DNA of 37,303 bases from an uncultured Clostridia bacterium (GTDB lineage: Bacteria; Bacillota; Clostridia; TANB77; CAG-508), in the NCBI GenBank assembly GCA_947624195.1, contig CANQJH010000018.1, positions 1-37,303 of the forward strand. The letters are read 5' to 3'. Below the pieces are notes generated by a model that ran no database searches, was not told where the DNA came from, and saw only the letters and a list, made by a program, of their open reading frames with translations. This document shows positions 16,010 to 24,593 of the stretch, one piece after another (positions within the stretch are counted from its first letter, which is position 1; every line of letters begins with the position of its first letter). Both the position numbers and the translations under genes were made by a program.

Positions 16010-16987
16010 CTAAATTGCTAATATGCCTATTATAGATGCTATTAATGTTATTATGCTAAATGTTGATACTATTTTATTTTCTTTCCAGCCCATTATTTCA
16101 AAATGGTGATGGATTGGTGCCATTCTAAATAATCTTTTTTTGGTTTTTTTGTAATATATAACTTGTAATATTACTGATGCAGTTTCTATAATTGGGACTA
16201 TTCCAATTATAAGCAAAAGTAATGGAAGTTTCAAATACAAGGCTATTCCTGCAATAGCTCCTCCTAAAAGAAGTGAGCCTGTGTCTCCCATAAATATATG
16301 TGCTGGGTGTAGATTAAATAATAAAAATCCTAATCCTGCTCCTATAACTATGCAACCAAATATTGTTGTTTCCTTTACTCCCCAAACAATTGATATTACT
16401 GTAAGACAGGTAAGCATTATTGTTGTTACACTGGTTGACAGTCCGTCTATGCCATCTGTTAAATTTACCGCATTGGTTGTTGAAAGTATTACCACTACTG
16501 CAAAAGGTATATATAGCCAAATTGGTAAATTTAAATAGGTTTTAAAAAATGGTATATATATGTCTGTGCCATTTTTAAATGCAAATACTAGCATCAAAAC
16601 ATATACTATTGAAATCACTAATAATCCAGCCATTTTGGCTTTAGCGCTTATGCCATCTGTGCTATGTAATACTACTTTTTTGAAATCATCAACAAATCCA
16701 ATAAATCCAAATCCAATTGTTACAAATATCATTGGAAGCAATCTAGTTGCTATCTCTGGTTGATCTGCTGAATAATCTATATATAAAAAGGCACTTAGCA
16801 ATAAAGTTGATATTATTAAAATTAAGCCACCCATTGTTGTAGTACCTTTTTTCTTTAAATGCGTTTTTGGTCCATCGTCTCTTTCTGATTGACCTACTTT
16901 CAACATTCGTAGTGTAGGTATTACTATTATTGAAATGAATACACTTACTGCAAAAGACAATAATAGTATTTTTATTTGAAAGCTCAT
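16010..16987 (-). CDS. mraY: MraY: phospho-MurNAc-pentapeptide transferase
   Basis: MraY transfers phospho-MurNAc-pentapeptide to undecaprenyl phosphate, forming lipid I, the first membrane step of peptidoglycan synthesis. The 325 residues span about ten membrane segments. Signatures in order are DDGPKTHLKKKGTTTMGGL, FIGFVDDFKK (catalytic acidic pair), NAVNLTDGIDGL, HPAHIFMGDTGSL and MAPIHHHFE (the HHH motif). AGGGGGA stands six bases before the ATG. It lies 57 bases before ftsW and about 153 bases after murE. The murF gene usually found between murE and mraY is absent, its place taken by the tandem repeat at 17051-17144. Confidence 0.97.
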   Translation of the reverse strand: MSFQIKILLLSFAVSVFISIIVIPTLRMLKVGQSERDDGPKTHLKKKGTTTMGGLILIISTLLLSAFLYIDYSADQPEIATRLLPMIFVTIGFGFIGFVDDFKKVVLHSTDGISAKAKMAGLLVISIVYVLMLVFAFKNGTDIYIPFFKTYLNLPIWLYIPFAVVVILSTTNAVNLTDGIDGLSTSVTTIMLTCLTVISIVWGVKETTIFGCIVIGAGLGFLLFNLHPAHIFMGDTGSLLLGGAIAGIALYLKLPLLLLIIGIVPIIETASVILQVIYYKKTKKRLFRMAPIHHHFEIMGWKENKIVSTFSIITLIASIIGILAI

Positions 16988-17050
16988 TGGTTTTCCCCCT
17001 TAAAGTCTATTGAAATGTTTTTATAGTTTTGCTTTGTTTTTTCATCATTC

Positions 17051-17144
17051 TTTCTTTGTCTATTCTCTATTTATTTTTTATCTTTCTTTGTTTATTTTCT
17101 ATTTATTCTTATCTTTTTTTGTTTATCCTCTATTTATTTCTTAT
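17051..17144. repeat. Tandem repeat of about 31 bp between mraY and murE
   Basis: Three successive units at about 17051-17082, 17083-17113 and 17114-17144 follow the pattern TTTCTTTGTTTAT..TCTATTTATT..TTATC, with a partial fourth beyond. The last unit touches the 3' end of murE. The plus strand is nearly pure pyrimidine. Confidence 0.8.
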
Positions 17145-18640
17145 TTTTCTTTATTTAATTTCTCTGCCTTAATTTCTTCTACTAATTGCTTGATAATAAC
17201 TCTTTCATCATAAGGATGTTTAACATGATTTATTTCTTGGTATGTTTCATGTCCCTTTCCTGCTAAAACAATTATATCATTTTTAGCAGCCATTTGCATG
17301 GCTCTTTTTATCGCTTCTGTCCTATCTACTATACATTCATATTTTCCTTTGGTCTTTTTTATTCCATTTTCAATTTGTTTTACTATTTCTTCTGGATTTT
17401 CGGTACGAGGATTATCAGAAGTTATGATAGTATAGTTAGCGATTTTGCCGGAAATTTCACCCATAACTGGTCTTTTGCCAGAATCTCTATCTCCTCCGCA
17501 ACCAAATACAGATATGACTTTGCCTCTTGTATATGCTTTAACAGCTTGTAAAATGTTTTGCAAACTTTCTGGTGAATGAGCATAATCTATCATAATAGTT
17601 AAATCAAGATTGTTGTCTACTAACTCACTTCTTCCTGGAACCCTTACAACTTCTAAAGCAGATTTTATATTTTCTGTGTCACAGCCCAATTTCTCTGCGA
17701 CACATATTGCTGCCAAACTATTGTAAACACTAAATCTTCCCGGTATGTATGTTTTTATTCTTTCATTTTTTCCGTTTATCTTTACTCTAAAATCAACATA
17801 TGAATTTGTTATTGTAATGTCTTTTGCCAAAACATTACAATCATTATCAATTCCATATGTTTTTATTTCACATTTAGGAACCAATTTAGGTACCCTTATT
17901 GTGTTAAAATCATCTACATTTATAAATCCGCATGGGCACATATTAAATAGCATTACTTTAGAACTAAAGTAGTCGTTCATATCAGGATGCTCTTTTTCAC
18001 TTATGTGGTCTTCTGAAAAGTTTGTAAATACACCAATGTTAAAGTCACATCCATCTACTCTATGTAATTTTAAACTTTGTGAAGATACCTCCATTACAAC
18101 TGCTTTGCAACCCTCTTCTGCCATTTGTGCGAAGAATTTTTGCAATTTTACGCTGTCTGGTGTAGTTCTATCACTATCTTCTAATTTTTTGTTTCCAATG
18201 TACGTTGCTATTGTACCAATTAAACCAGTTTTTATTCCTTGTCTTTCTAAAATTTCCTTAATCATAAATGTCGTAGTTGTTTTTCCCTTTGTACCAGTTA
18301 CCCCGATTAATTGAAACTTCCTTGATGGGTTATCATAGAAATTGCAAGCACATTTAGCAAGTGCTATTCTTGTGTCTGGTGCAGCAATTAAAGTCACATC
18401 TGGTGGAATAATATTTACAACTTCTTTTACTCTACTTTCGTTTACCAAAACTGCTTTTGCTCCAGCATCTGTTGCTTGTTTTAAATAATTGTGTCCGTCA
18501 ACTTCAAATCCTTTTATAGCAACAAATAAGTCTCCTTGTTTAACTTCTCTTGAATCACTTGTTATGTTTGGAATATTAATGTCTAAGTTGCCTCTAGCTT
18601 TTAGCCCCTCTATTCCTATTAAAATGGCTTTTAAATTCAT
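17141..18640 (-). CDS. murE: MurE: UDP-MurNAc-tripeptide synthetase (meso-DAP type)
   Basis: MurE adds the third stem amino acid to UDP-MurNAc-Ala-Glu in the cytoplasm. The 499 residues carry the ATP-binding loop LIGVTGTKGKTTTTF (111-125), YNSLAAICVAEKLG and IDYAHSPESL. DNPRTENPE at 409-417 is the motif that marks meso-diaminopimelate specificity; lysine-adding enzymes differ there. The start is ATG at 18640, after AGAGGTGAAGCGT; the frame's GTG nine bases upstream overlaps the ribosome site and is rejected. It leads murE-mraY-ftsW-murG and has its own promoter, with a 10-bp-arm palindrome between promoter and ribosome site. The C-terminus merges into the A/G-rich (minus-strand) tandem repeat. 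Confidence 0.96.
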   Translation of the reverse strand: MNLKAILIGIEGLKARGNLDINIPNITSDSREVKQGDLFVAIKGFEVDGHNYLKQATDAGAKAVLVNESRVKEVVNIIPPDVTLIAAPDTRIALAKCACNFYDNPSRKFQLIGVTGTKGKTTTTFMIKEILERQGIKTGLIGTIATYIGNKKLEDSDRTTPDSVKLQKFFAQMAEEGCKAVVMEVSSQSLKLHRVDGCDFNIGVFTNFSEDHISEKEHPDMNDYFSSKVMLFNMCPCGFINVDDFNTIRVPKLVPKCEIKTYGIDNDCNVLAKDITITNSYVDFRVKINGKNERIKTYIPGRFSVYNSLAAICVAEKLGCDTENIKSALEVVRVPGRSELVDNNLDLTIMIDYAHSPESLQNILQAVKAYTRGKVISVFGCGGDRDSGKRPVMGEISGKIANYTIITSDNPRTENPEEIVKQIENGIKKTKGKYECIVDRTEAIKRAMQMAAKNDIIVLAGKGHETYQEINHVKHPYDERVIIKQLVEEIKAEKLNKEK

Positions 18641-18656
18641 ACGCTTCACCTCTTAA

Positions 18657-18678
18657 AAGTTCATGTCAACATGAACTT
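18657..18678. promoter_or_regulatory. Palindrome in the murE leader
   Basis: AAGTTCATGT and ACATGAACTT are perfect inverted arms separated by two bases, about 6 bases upstream of the murE Shine-Dalgarno (AGAGGTG). As DNA it could be an operator; as RNA, a hairpin beside the ribosome site. There is no T-run, so it is not a terminator. Confidence 0.5.
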
Positions 18679-18726
18679 AACTAATATTAAAATAATATTT
18701 TAATTAAAACATTATTTTACTATTCT

Positions 18727-18756
18727 ATTATATACCTAATATTATGAAAAAAACAA
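18727..18756 (-). promoter_or_regulatory. Promoter of the murE operon
   Basis: On the minus strand TTGTTT (18751-18756), 18 bases, TATAAT (18727-18732). The -35 box overlaps the T-run of the preceding terminator. Confidence 0.5.
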
Positions 18757-18777
18757 GATTATATTCAAATAATCTTG
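18746..18777 (-). terminator. Terminator of the AgrC-like kinase gene
   Basis: On the minus strand CAAGATTAT, a short loop, ATAATCTTG and then TTTTTTT, 20 bases after the kinase stop codon. Confidence 0.9.
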
Positions 18778-18796
18778 CTTCTTTTTGTATAACTTT

Positions 18797-20080
18797 TTAA
18801 TAAATTTCTAATTGCTGTTTGAACATTTTGTCCCTGCTTGTGTAGATTTGTACGTTCTTATTTTTCTTCAAAATCTGCTTTACTTTCCACAATCCCAGCC
18901 CATGTGAAATCTTATCTTTTTTACTTGAAAAACCTTTTTCGTATATTTTCTTAATGTCAATCAAATAATTTTTACAAGGATTTTCAATAACAATTAAATT
19001 TCTATTATTAAATTTATCTCGTAAAAATCTAATTGTAATTACCTTTTCCTCACATCCAATTGAAGCTTCAATTGCATTATCGATTAAAATTCCTAAAACT
19101 CTACATAAATCATATGTTGAAACTTTTAATGAATTTAGATCAATGTAAACTTCTACTTTAATTTTTATATCTTTCTCTTCTGCTAGTTTTATTTTATTAT
19201 TTATCAAATTTAATATTGCTGGATTATTGATTATGTCGCCGTTGATAGCCTGTTTTTCATTAATTTCCTGGCATTCTTTACTTATTGATTTATACATATC
19301 TTCCAATCCATGCATGTCTTTTGCAATTATAAGCCCACCAATGCCTTGTATAATGTTATTGAAATCATGCTTAAATGCTCGCACATTATCGTAGTTTTCT
19401 TGAAGTCTCTTATTACTTCCTTCTAAATTTTGTACTCTAACATTTATTGAATTTTCTTTTAAAATTGCTAAAATATTTTTCATCAATACTACCAAATACG
19501 CAACTATAATTCCATCAAATAAAATGTACAAATATGCTGGAATTATATTAATATCAGTAATTAGCTTTAACTTTAATATAAATATTACAATTAGTGATAT
19601 AGCACTTATTATTGATATTTTGTACTTAGCCTTTTCATTTGAACATTCTTCTATTTTAAATTGTGTATTTTTATTTTTTATAACTGTAATGATTATTAAT
19701 TTAATTATCACTTCCATTAAACTAACTATATTAACAACTTCAAGGTTCATACTTTTCTTTATAACAATAAGTGTTTCTGATACAATTGAAATGATTGAGT
19801 TAATTATAATTGCTAAACACATTTTTTCAGTTTCTAGCTTTAAAATTTTTTTATATAAAATCATTTGCACAAGTATATTAATAATGCTATTTACGCCTAT
19901 TGGTAAAAAGACATTGGTAAACATAGAAAGTACAGTCTGTATAATTAATAATTTACTTTCTTTGATTTTTTGTATATTAAAAATTTTGATTATTATTTTA
20001 TTTCCTATAAGAACATTTAGCAAGTTTAATAATATGAATATTGTTGCATTTAGTGGGTTATATTTTATTACATTTAGCAT
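18797..20080 (-). CDS. AgrC-like (GHKL) membrane sensor histidine kinase, orphan
   Basis: The 427-residue protein has five to six hydrophobic segments in its first 200 residues, then a coiled-coil linker (VRVQNLEGSNKRLQENYDNV). The phospho-acceptor region FKHDFNNIIQGIGG follows (H238), and then the ATPase with N-box LCRVLGILIDNAIEAS and G-box SHGLGLWKVKQIL. This is the HPK10/AgrC architecture, whose known members sense peptides and signal to a LytTR response regulator. Neither a regulator nor a peptide-processing gene is adjacent, so ligand and partner are unknown. The start is ATG at 20080, seven bases after AAGGAG; an upstream in-frame ATG lacks such a site. It lies between the murE operon and surface-glycan genes, is monocistronic, and ends at a strong terminator. 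Confidence 0.88.
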   Translation of the reverse strand: MLNVIKYNPLNATIFILLNLLNVLIGNKIIIKIFNIQKIKESKLLIIQTVLSMFTNVFLPIGVNSIINILVQMILYKKILKLETEKMCLAIIINSIISIVSETLIVIKKSMNLEVVNIVSLMEVIIKLIIITVIKNKNTQFKIEECSNEKAKYKISIISAISLIVIFILKLKLITDINIIPAYLYILFDGIIVAYLVVLMKNILAILKENSINVRVQNLEGSNKRLQENYDNVRAFKHDFNNIIQGIGGLIIAKDMHGLEDMYKSISKECQEINEKQAINGDIINNPAILNLINNKIKLAEEKDIKIKVEVYIDLNSLKVSTYDLCRVLGILIDNAIEASIGCEEKVITIRFLRDKFNNRNLIVIENPCKNYLIDIKKIYEKGFSSKKDKISHGLGLWKVKQILKKNKNVQIYTSRDKMFKQQLEIY

Positions 20081-20249
20081 TTTGTTTTCTCCTTTTCTTT
20101 TGGTAATATATACCATATTACTACTTTATTTTACAAAATGCAATACTTTTTTGTAATTTTTTGTCAATTTTTGTTAATTTTATTTTTGCATAGTTATTAT
20201 TTGTAACGTAATTTAATTTGTTGATAAAGTTCTTTATTTTTAATGCCGG

Positions 20250-20278
20250 TTTACAAACTTTAAGTTTTTTTGTATAAT
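20250..20278 (+). promoter_or_regulatory. SigA-type promoter of the pyruvyltransferase-family gene
   Basis: TTTACA (20250-20255), 17 bases, TATAAT (20273-20278), 28 bases before the TTG start. Confidence 0.65.
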
Positions 20279-20306
20279 TAATATTATGTGAAGGAGGGAT
20301 TTTATT

Positions 20307-21347
20307 TTGAACATTTTTTTGCTTGCTTATACTAGACAAAATTTAGGAGACGATTTATTTATTAAAATATTACTTGAACAATATCCACATTGTGATTTTT
20401 ATATAAAAATAAAAGACCCTATATATTTGAAATACTTTTTTAAATATCCAAATTTACACATTACAGTAGGAGACAATTCTTTAAATTCAATTTGTAGTAT
20501 GAATATAGATGATTATGATGCTTTTGTTTATATTGGTGGTTCAATTTTTATGGAAGGGAAATCTGGAATTTCAAATAAATTTTATGATTTTTTAGATCGT
20601 TTAAGAAACAGGAGTATTCCGTTTTATTACATCAGTTGTAACTATGGACCATATCAAACAAAAGAATTCTTTAATTTATCTAAAAAATCTTTTCATAATG
20701 TTAAAGATATATGCTTCAGAGATAGGTATTCATATAATTTATTTAATCAAATGGATACAGTTAGATATGCACCTGATTTAATATTTAGCCATGATTTAAA
20801 ATCATATAAAAAAATAGCCAATAGTATAGGCATATCTGTTATAAATTTAGATAAAAAACTAAATTCACAACAATTAAAATCAGCTTATTATGATTTTTTA
20901 GTAAATAATATAAATAACTTTATTAGTCAAGGCAAAAAGGTTTATCTATTTTCATTTTGCAAATATGAAGGAGATGAAATCGTTATTGATGAAGTCTTAA
21001 AGCATTTTAATCAAACCCGCAATATTACTTGTTGCAATTATGACGGTAATCTTGATAAATTTATCAAGTTATATGGTCAAATGGAATATGCATTATGTAG
21101 TAGATTTCATGCAATGGTACTTTCTTCTATTTTCCAGCAAAGAACTTTTGTATTATCATATAGTGAGAAGATAGATAGCGTTATTAAAGATTTAGACCTT
21201 GGATATAATGTGATTAACTTTGGTGACAATATTAATAATATAGTAATTTTAGATAATCTTTTTATGGTCATTAATAATGAAGATTTATTGAAAATAAGAG
21301 AAAGAGCTAAGGATCAATTGAAAGCATTTGATGAATTAGTGAAATAA
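20307..21347 (+). CDS. Polysaccharide pyruvyl transferase family protein
   Basis: Members of this family (CsaB/WcaK type) add pyruvate ketals to surface glycans. The 346 residues begin MNIFLLAYTRQNLGDDLFIK, the usual Asn-x-Gly-Asp-Asp start that contacts the donor. They continue with FVYIGGSIFMEG, FRDRYSYNLF and the C-terminal CSRFHAMVLSSIFQQRTFVLSYSEK (written here as landmarks around 270-295), where Arg-Phe-His is the family hallmark. Pyruvylated wall polymers anchor SLH-domain proteins in many Firmicutes, but the acceptor here is unknown. The start is TTG, eight bases after GGAGGG; no ATG fits the conserved N-terminus. It runs against the glycosyltransferase genes and meets them at a shared terminator. 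Confidence 0.87.
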   Translation: MNIFLLAYTRQNLGDDLFIKILLEQYPHCDFYIKIKDPIYLKYFFKYPNLHITVGDNSLNSICSMNIDDYDAFVYIGGSIFMEGKSGISNKFYDFLDRLRNRSIPFYYISCNYGPYQTKEFFNLSKKSFHNVKDICFRDRYSYNLFNQMDTVRYAPDLIFSHDLKSYKKIANSIGISVINLDKKLNSQQLKSAYYDFLVNNINNFISQGKKVYLFSFCKYEGDEIVIDEVLKHFNQTRNITCCNYDGNLDKFIKLYGQMEYALCSRFHAMVLSSIFQQRTFVLSYSEKIDSVIKDLDLGYNVINFGDNINNIVILDNLFMVINNEDLLKIRERAKDQLKAFDELVK

Positions 21348-21384
21348 AAAAATTTATTGGCAAGTTTTACTTTGCTAACTATAA

Positions 21385-21423
21385 AACAAGCTAACATCAA
21401 TCCCAAATGTTAGCTTGTTTTTT
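21385..21423. terminator. Bidirectional terminator, pyruvyltransferase-family gene and GT2 gene
   Basis: ACAAGCTAACAT pairs with ATGTTAGCTTGT around a short loop, followed by TTTTTT on the plus strand and AAAA/TTTT on the other. It lies between two convergent genes. Confidence 0.9.
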
Positions 21424-22216
21424 ATTTAAAATATTTTCTAAAATTATTTTCTCCGGTTTCAATTAGTTCATTTATAAGCTCTAAACGTAGAGGTAATTTA
21501 TCATTTTTTATTCTTTTTAAGATGTTATTTTTATAACTTGGATATCTAAAACATAGATAATAAAGTTTTGAGATTTCTTGTATTAAGTCTGTCATTATGA
21601 CCCCTGAAACTTCTTGAGTTGTGTTGCTATTTTCTACTTTTCTGTATACAAAAAATGGCTCATCTAGATAATCAAAAGTTTTACATTTACATAAACACTC
21701 TATTGTAAAACAAACATCTTCATATGCAATACCTTCAGAAAATCTAGTGTCTCCAATTAAATCTTTTTTTAAGCATTTTGTAGTACAGGCTAATAACCTA
21801 GTTTTTTCTACTTTTTCTGCCAAGGTGTTATGTTCTTCATTTACTATAGAATGTACGCCGAAATCATTTTTTTTATAAGATAGAAAAATTATATCTTGGC
21901 CATTTGCTTTCTTGTCTAGCATTGACAATACCTTGTCATTAGCAATGAAATCATCACTATCTACAAATACTATATATTCACCACTTGCATTATCTAGTCC
22001 TAAATTTCTAGCTCCACCTGCTCTTTTTCTATTTGTGTGCATTAATTTTACAGGAAATTGTTTTATTATTTCTGGACTATTGTCAGTGCTTCCATCATCT
22101 ACTACGATTACCTCGTACTTGTGCTTTTCTATATCTTGATTAAATATACTTTCTAAGCAATCTTTTACATATGTTCCTTTATTGTAGTTAGGAATTATAA
22201 TTGAAAATTTATACAT
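21422..22216 (-). CDS. Family 2 glycosyltransferase
   Basis: Inverting GT-A glycosyltransferase, 264 residues. The nucleotide-sugar fold is clear: YKFSIIIPNYNKGTYVKDCL at the start, EVIVVDDGSTDNSPEII, then RAGGARNLGLDNASGEYIVF and VDSDDF (the DxD metal site, about 88-92). The acceptor-side region ends with YEDVCFTIECLCKCKTFDYL, containing the usual ED pair. The C-terminal part is charged with no membrane segment, so the enzyme is probably cytoplasmic or peripheral. The start is ATG at 22216 after GGAGGGG; the ten-codon upstream extension lies across the ribosome site. It follows the GT4 gene by 62 bases, so the two probably share a transcript and work on the same surface glycan. Confidence 0.92.
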   Translation of the reverse strand: MYKFSIIIPNYNKGTYVKDCLESIFNQDIEKHKYEVIVVDDGSTDNSPEIIKQFPVKLMHTNRKRAGGARNLGLDNASGEYIVFVDSDDFIANDKVLSMLDKKANGQDIIFLSYKKNDFGVHSIVNEEHNTLAEKVEKTRLLACTTKCLKKDLIGDTRFSEGIAYEDVCFTIECLCKCKTFDYLDEPFFVYRKVENSNTTQEVSGVIMTDLIQEISKLYYLCFRYPSYKNNILKRIKNDKLPLRLELINELIETGENNFRKYFK

Positions 22217-22278
22217 TATATTTCCCCTCCTTAACATTTTATTCAAATTGCACTTCTGTTATAGCACTTTATCAAACT

Positions 22279-23286
22279 TTATAATATTTTTGCCCATCTT
22301 TTTAGAGTTTTTTCATTTGACCATTTAAAGCCTTTTAAATTATTTTTATATAATTTTTTATTATTGACAATTTGATCAATTTTTGTTGCATATGATTCTA
22401 TATTATCTCTACTTAGAATAATTCCAGTTTCGTTGTCTAGAATTTGCTCATAGGCTACCTCAAAGTCGGTTACAATACATGGAACTCCTAGTATCTTTGC
22501 TTCAGTTAATACTAATCCCCATGTTTCATTATCACTTAGTAATACTAGATAATCACATTGTTTAATGATATTGTATGGATTATTTAAAAATCCTGTAAAT
22601 ACAAAATTATCTTCTAATTCTTCGTATTTTATTTTGATTTCCATTTCAACATCTTTGTAGTAATTTCCACCAATAATATACCATTTGAAATCTATGTTGT
22701 GTTTCTTTAAAAGTTTGGCTAACATTAATTGTCTTTCAAATCCTTTTTCATAGCAAACTCTACCAACAGAAACAAGAGTTAATTGATGGTCTGTATCTAA
22801 GATGACTTCTTCGTTTGACTTTTCTATAATATCTTTTACATCAATTATATTGTATATTACTTTGATTTTTCCTTTTACTTTGTTAGCATAATCTTGTTCT
22901 AACATTATTTTTTTACAAGTTTCGCTAACTGCAACTACTTCATCTATAACGTCACTAAATGAATCATCTGTAAATATAGATGATTCCCTTCCTCCAAAAT
23001 GGTGAAACCATAATATAGTTTTATTTCTCTTAATTTTATCATCTATGTCTAACGCAGATTTGTAAGGTGAGCATATAACTAATGTATCCATTTCTCCTGT
23101 GTAATTATCATCTATTTTGACTACTTTTGCATATGGTCTATATTGGTCTAGTAAATCATTGTCAGAAGTATCATCTGTGTAACCTACATAGATTTCATAT
23201 CCTTGTAAATTTCTTATCAAACTTAAAATTGCAATTTCTGTTCCACCAATATAGAACATAGGTCTAAAAAACATAACTTTCTTCAT
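22279..23286 (-). CDS. Family 4 glycosyltransferase
   Basis: Retaining GT-B glycosyltransferase, 335 residues. The N-terminal domain starts KKVMFFRPMFYIGGTEIAIL, with the conserved glycines. The C-terminal domain shows TLVSVGRVCYEKGFERQL, IIGGNYY, FTGFLNNPY and SDNETWGLVLTEAKILGVP, the E-x7-E region that binds the sugar nucleotide (about 250-270). No signal peptide or membrane helix is seen. The ribosome site AAAGGA is about 11 bases before the ATG. It is first in a two-gene unit with the GT2 gene. A possible -10 TATAAT lies some 57 bases upstream on the minus strand, but the matching -35 is weak. Donor and acceptor sugars cannot be read from the sequence. Confidence 0.92.
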   Translation of the reverse strand: MKKVMFFRPMFYIGGTEIAILSLIRNLQGYEIYVGYTDDTSDNDLLDQYRPYAKVVKIDDNYTGEMDTLVICSPYKSALDIDDKIKRNKTILWFHHFGGRESSIFTDDSFSDVIDEVVAVSETCKKIMLEQDYANKVKGKIKVIYNIIDVKDIIEKSNEEVILDTDHQLTLVSVGRVCYEKGFERQLMLAKLLKKHNIDFKWYIIGGNYYKDVEMEIKIKYEELEDNFVFTGFLNNPYNIIKQCDYLVLLSDNETWGLVLTEAKILGVPCIVTDFEVAYEQILDNETGIILSRDNIESYATKIDQIVNNKKLYKNNLKGFKWSNEKTLKRWAKIL

Positions 23287-23464
23287 AATTTATATTTCCT
23301 TTTATTTATTTTTATTGCTTGTCTACATACAATTTATTATAACATTTTTTGTAGAAAAAGAAAAGATATTCTTCAAATTTTTGGATAAAAGATGACGAAA
23401 TTATGCAATTTTTGTTGTAAAACGCTTAAATTAATCGATTTATTTCTAATTTTGTATAATTTTG

Positions 23465-23492
23465 TTGCACGCGGAAATAATAAAAATATAAA
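23465..23492 (+). promoter_or_regulatory. Possible promoter of the beta-helix surface protein
   Basis: TTGCAC (23465-23470), 16 bases, TATAAA (23487-23492), 75 bases before the start codon. A second TATAAT at 23455-23460 has no good -35. Confidence 0.35.
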
Positions 23493-23567
23493 ATGCTATA
23501 AATGAGAAAAACTGGATTTTCGCGTAATAGCGTATTTATAAAATTTATAGAAAGGGATTAAAAAGTT

Positions 23568-24497
23568 ATGAGAAATATTAAAAAAATAGTTTTGTTGGTA
23601 ATAGCATTATTTTTTACTTTTGCATTAGTACCTAATTTTGTTCATGCAGATACCTCTGTTGGCAATGAAGCAACCTTAAGAAGTGCAATTGACAATGCAA
23701 CTTCTGGAGAAGTTATAACTCTATCTACTAATATAGTTTTAACTAGTCCAATTGAAATTGTAAACAAGAATATTACTATCAATGGTAACGGATTTACTAT
23801 AACAAGGGCTGCAGAAGGTTGGAGTGCTGATGGTCAAAATGCTACTTTAATTACAGCTGGTAAGACAGGTACACGTTTAAATTTAATGAATGTCAAATTA
23901 ATCGCTGCAGAAAAATATGGCGTTCAGTCATATAGCGGTGCGTATGTATCACTAGACAATGTTACTATATCTGACTGTGGATATGGTGGAGTATTGGTTA
24001 ACGCAGGTACAGTTGAAGTAAAGAACTTGATATTAAACAGAAATGGTAATCCAAATAATAATGGTATTGAAATAGCAAAAGGAACCGGAGTTTATGAGGA
24101 AGGAGTTATGCCTAAATTAATCATGAATGGGTCTATTTCCTCGACAGAAACAGAGAACGTTATATATTTAGCAATTAATGATAATTTAGCAGAGTTTAGT
24201 GTAAGCAACACTCCTACTTCTCAAGATAAAATTTATGTTAGTGATAAAAGAGTAATCGTTGCTGACGCAAATAATAATATAAAGTTTCAAAGTAACGAAA
24301 ACTCAAAAGCTGGTGTCGAAATTGAAGGTGACACATATGTTCCAAATGAACCAACACCAGAGCCTGAGCAAGCCTCAAATTCAAATGATGTTCCTAAAAC
24401 TGGGGATAATGATAAACTTGGCTTATCTATATTGATGTTTGTTGTATCAGGTTTAGCAATTGTAGTTTTAAATAAAAAATGGGTTTTAGAGAAATAA
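23568..24497 (+). CDS. Secreted beta-helix surface protein with sortase-type C-terminus
   Basis: The 309-residue protein has a clear signal peptide (KKIVLLVIALFFTFALV, cleavage probably after VHA at about residue 27). Residues 35-260 then form short beta-strand repeats (NKNITINGNGFTITR, GAYVSLDNVTISDCGYGG, AGTVEVKNLILNRNG) of the right-handed parallel beta-helix (pectate-lyase-like) type. A Pro/Glu-rich spacer follows, then VPKTGD (275-280), a hydrophobic helix and the basic tail NKKWVLEK. That is the layout of an LPXTG-type sorting signal with Val in place of Leu. No catalytic residues for a lyase are recognised, so it may be structural or adhesive. AAAGGGAT precedes the ATG. It stands alone, divergent from the glycosyltransferase unit. 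A sortase would be needed but is not in the window. Confidence 0.85.
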   Translation: MRNIKKIVLLVIALFFTFALVPNFVHADTSVGNEATLRSAIDNATSGEVITLSTNIVLTSPIEIVNKNITINGNGFTITRAAEGWSADGQNATLITAGKTGTRLNLMNVKLIAAEKYGVQSYSGAYVSLDNVTISDCGYGGVLVNAGTVEVKNLILNRNGNPNNNGIEIAKGTGVYEEGVMPKLIMNGSISSTETENVIYLAINDNLAEFSVSNTPTSQDKIYVSDKRVIVADANNNIKFQSNENSKAGVEIEGDTYVPNEPTPEPEQASNSNDVPKTGDNDKLGLSILMFVVSGLAIVVLNKKWVLEK

Positions 24498-24501
24498 TAT
24501 T

Positions 24502-24532
24502 TGCCTACATTTGTGTAAATGTAGGCATTTTT
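24502..24532 (+). terminator. Terminator of the beta-helix protein gene
   Basis: TGCCTACATTT and AAATGTAGGCA form an 11-bp perfect stem with a 4-base loop, followed by TTTTT, five bases after the stop codon. Confidence 0.9.
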
Positions 24533-24593
24533 ATAATTTGTTAATAGTTATTTTAGATTTAAAAAAAGAATCAAGTAATTTTTAACTGAAGGA

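Noticed and set aside
17051-17144. CRISPR-like array
   Set aside because: The units abut without spacers and are degenerate, so this is a minisatellite.
19524-20156. 210-codon plus-strand ORF opposite the histidine kinase
   Set aside because: It mirrors the hydrophobic segments of the kinase; no ribosome site and no family resemblance.
24498-24593. Second ORF or small RNA after the beta-helix protein
   Set aside because: Only a clear terminator is present; the rest is AT-rich without signals.
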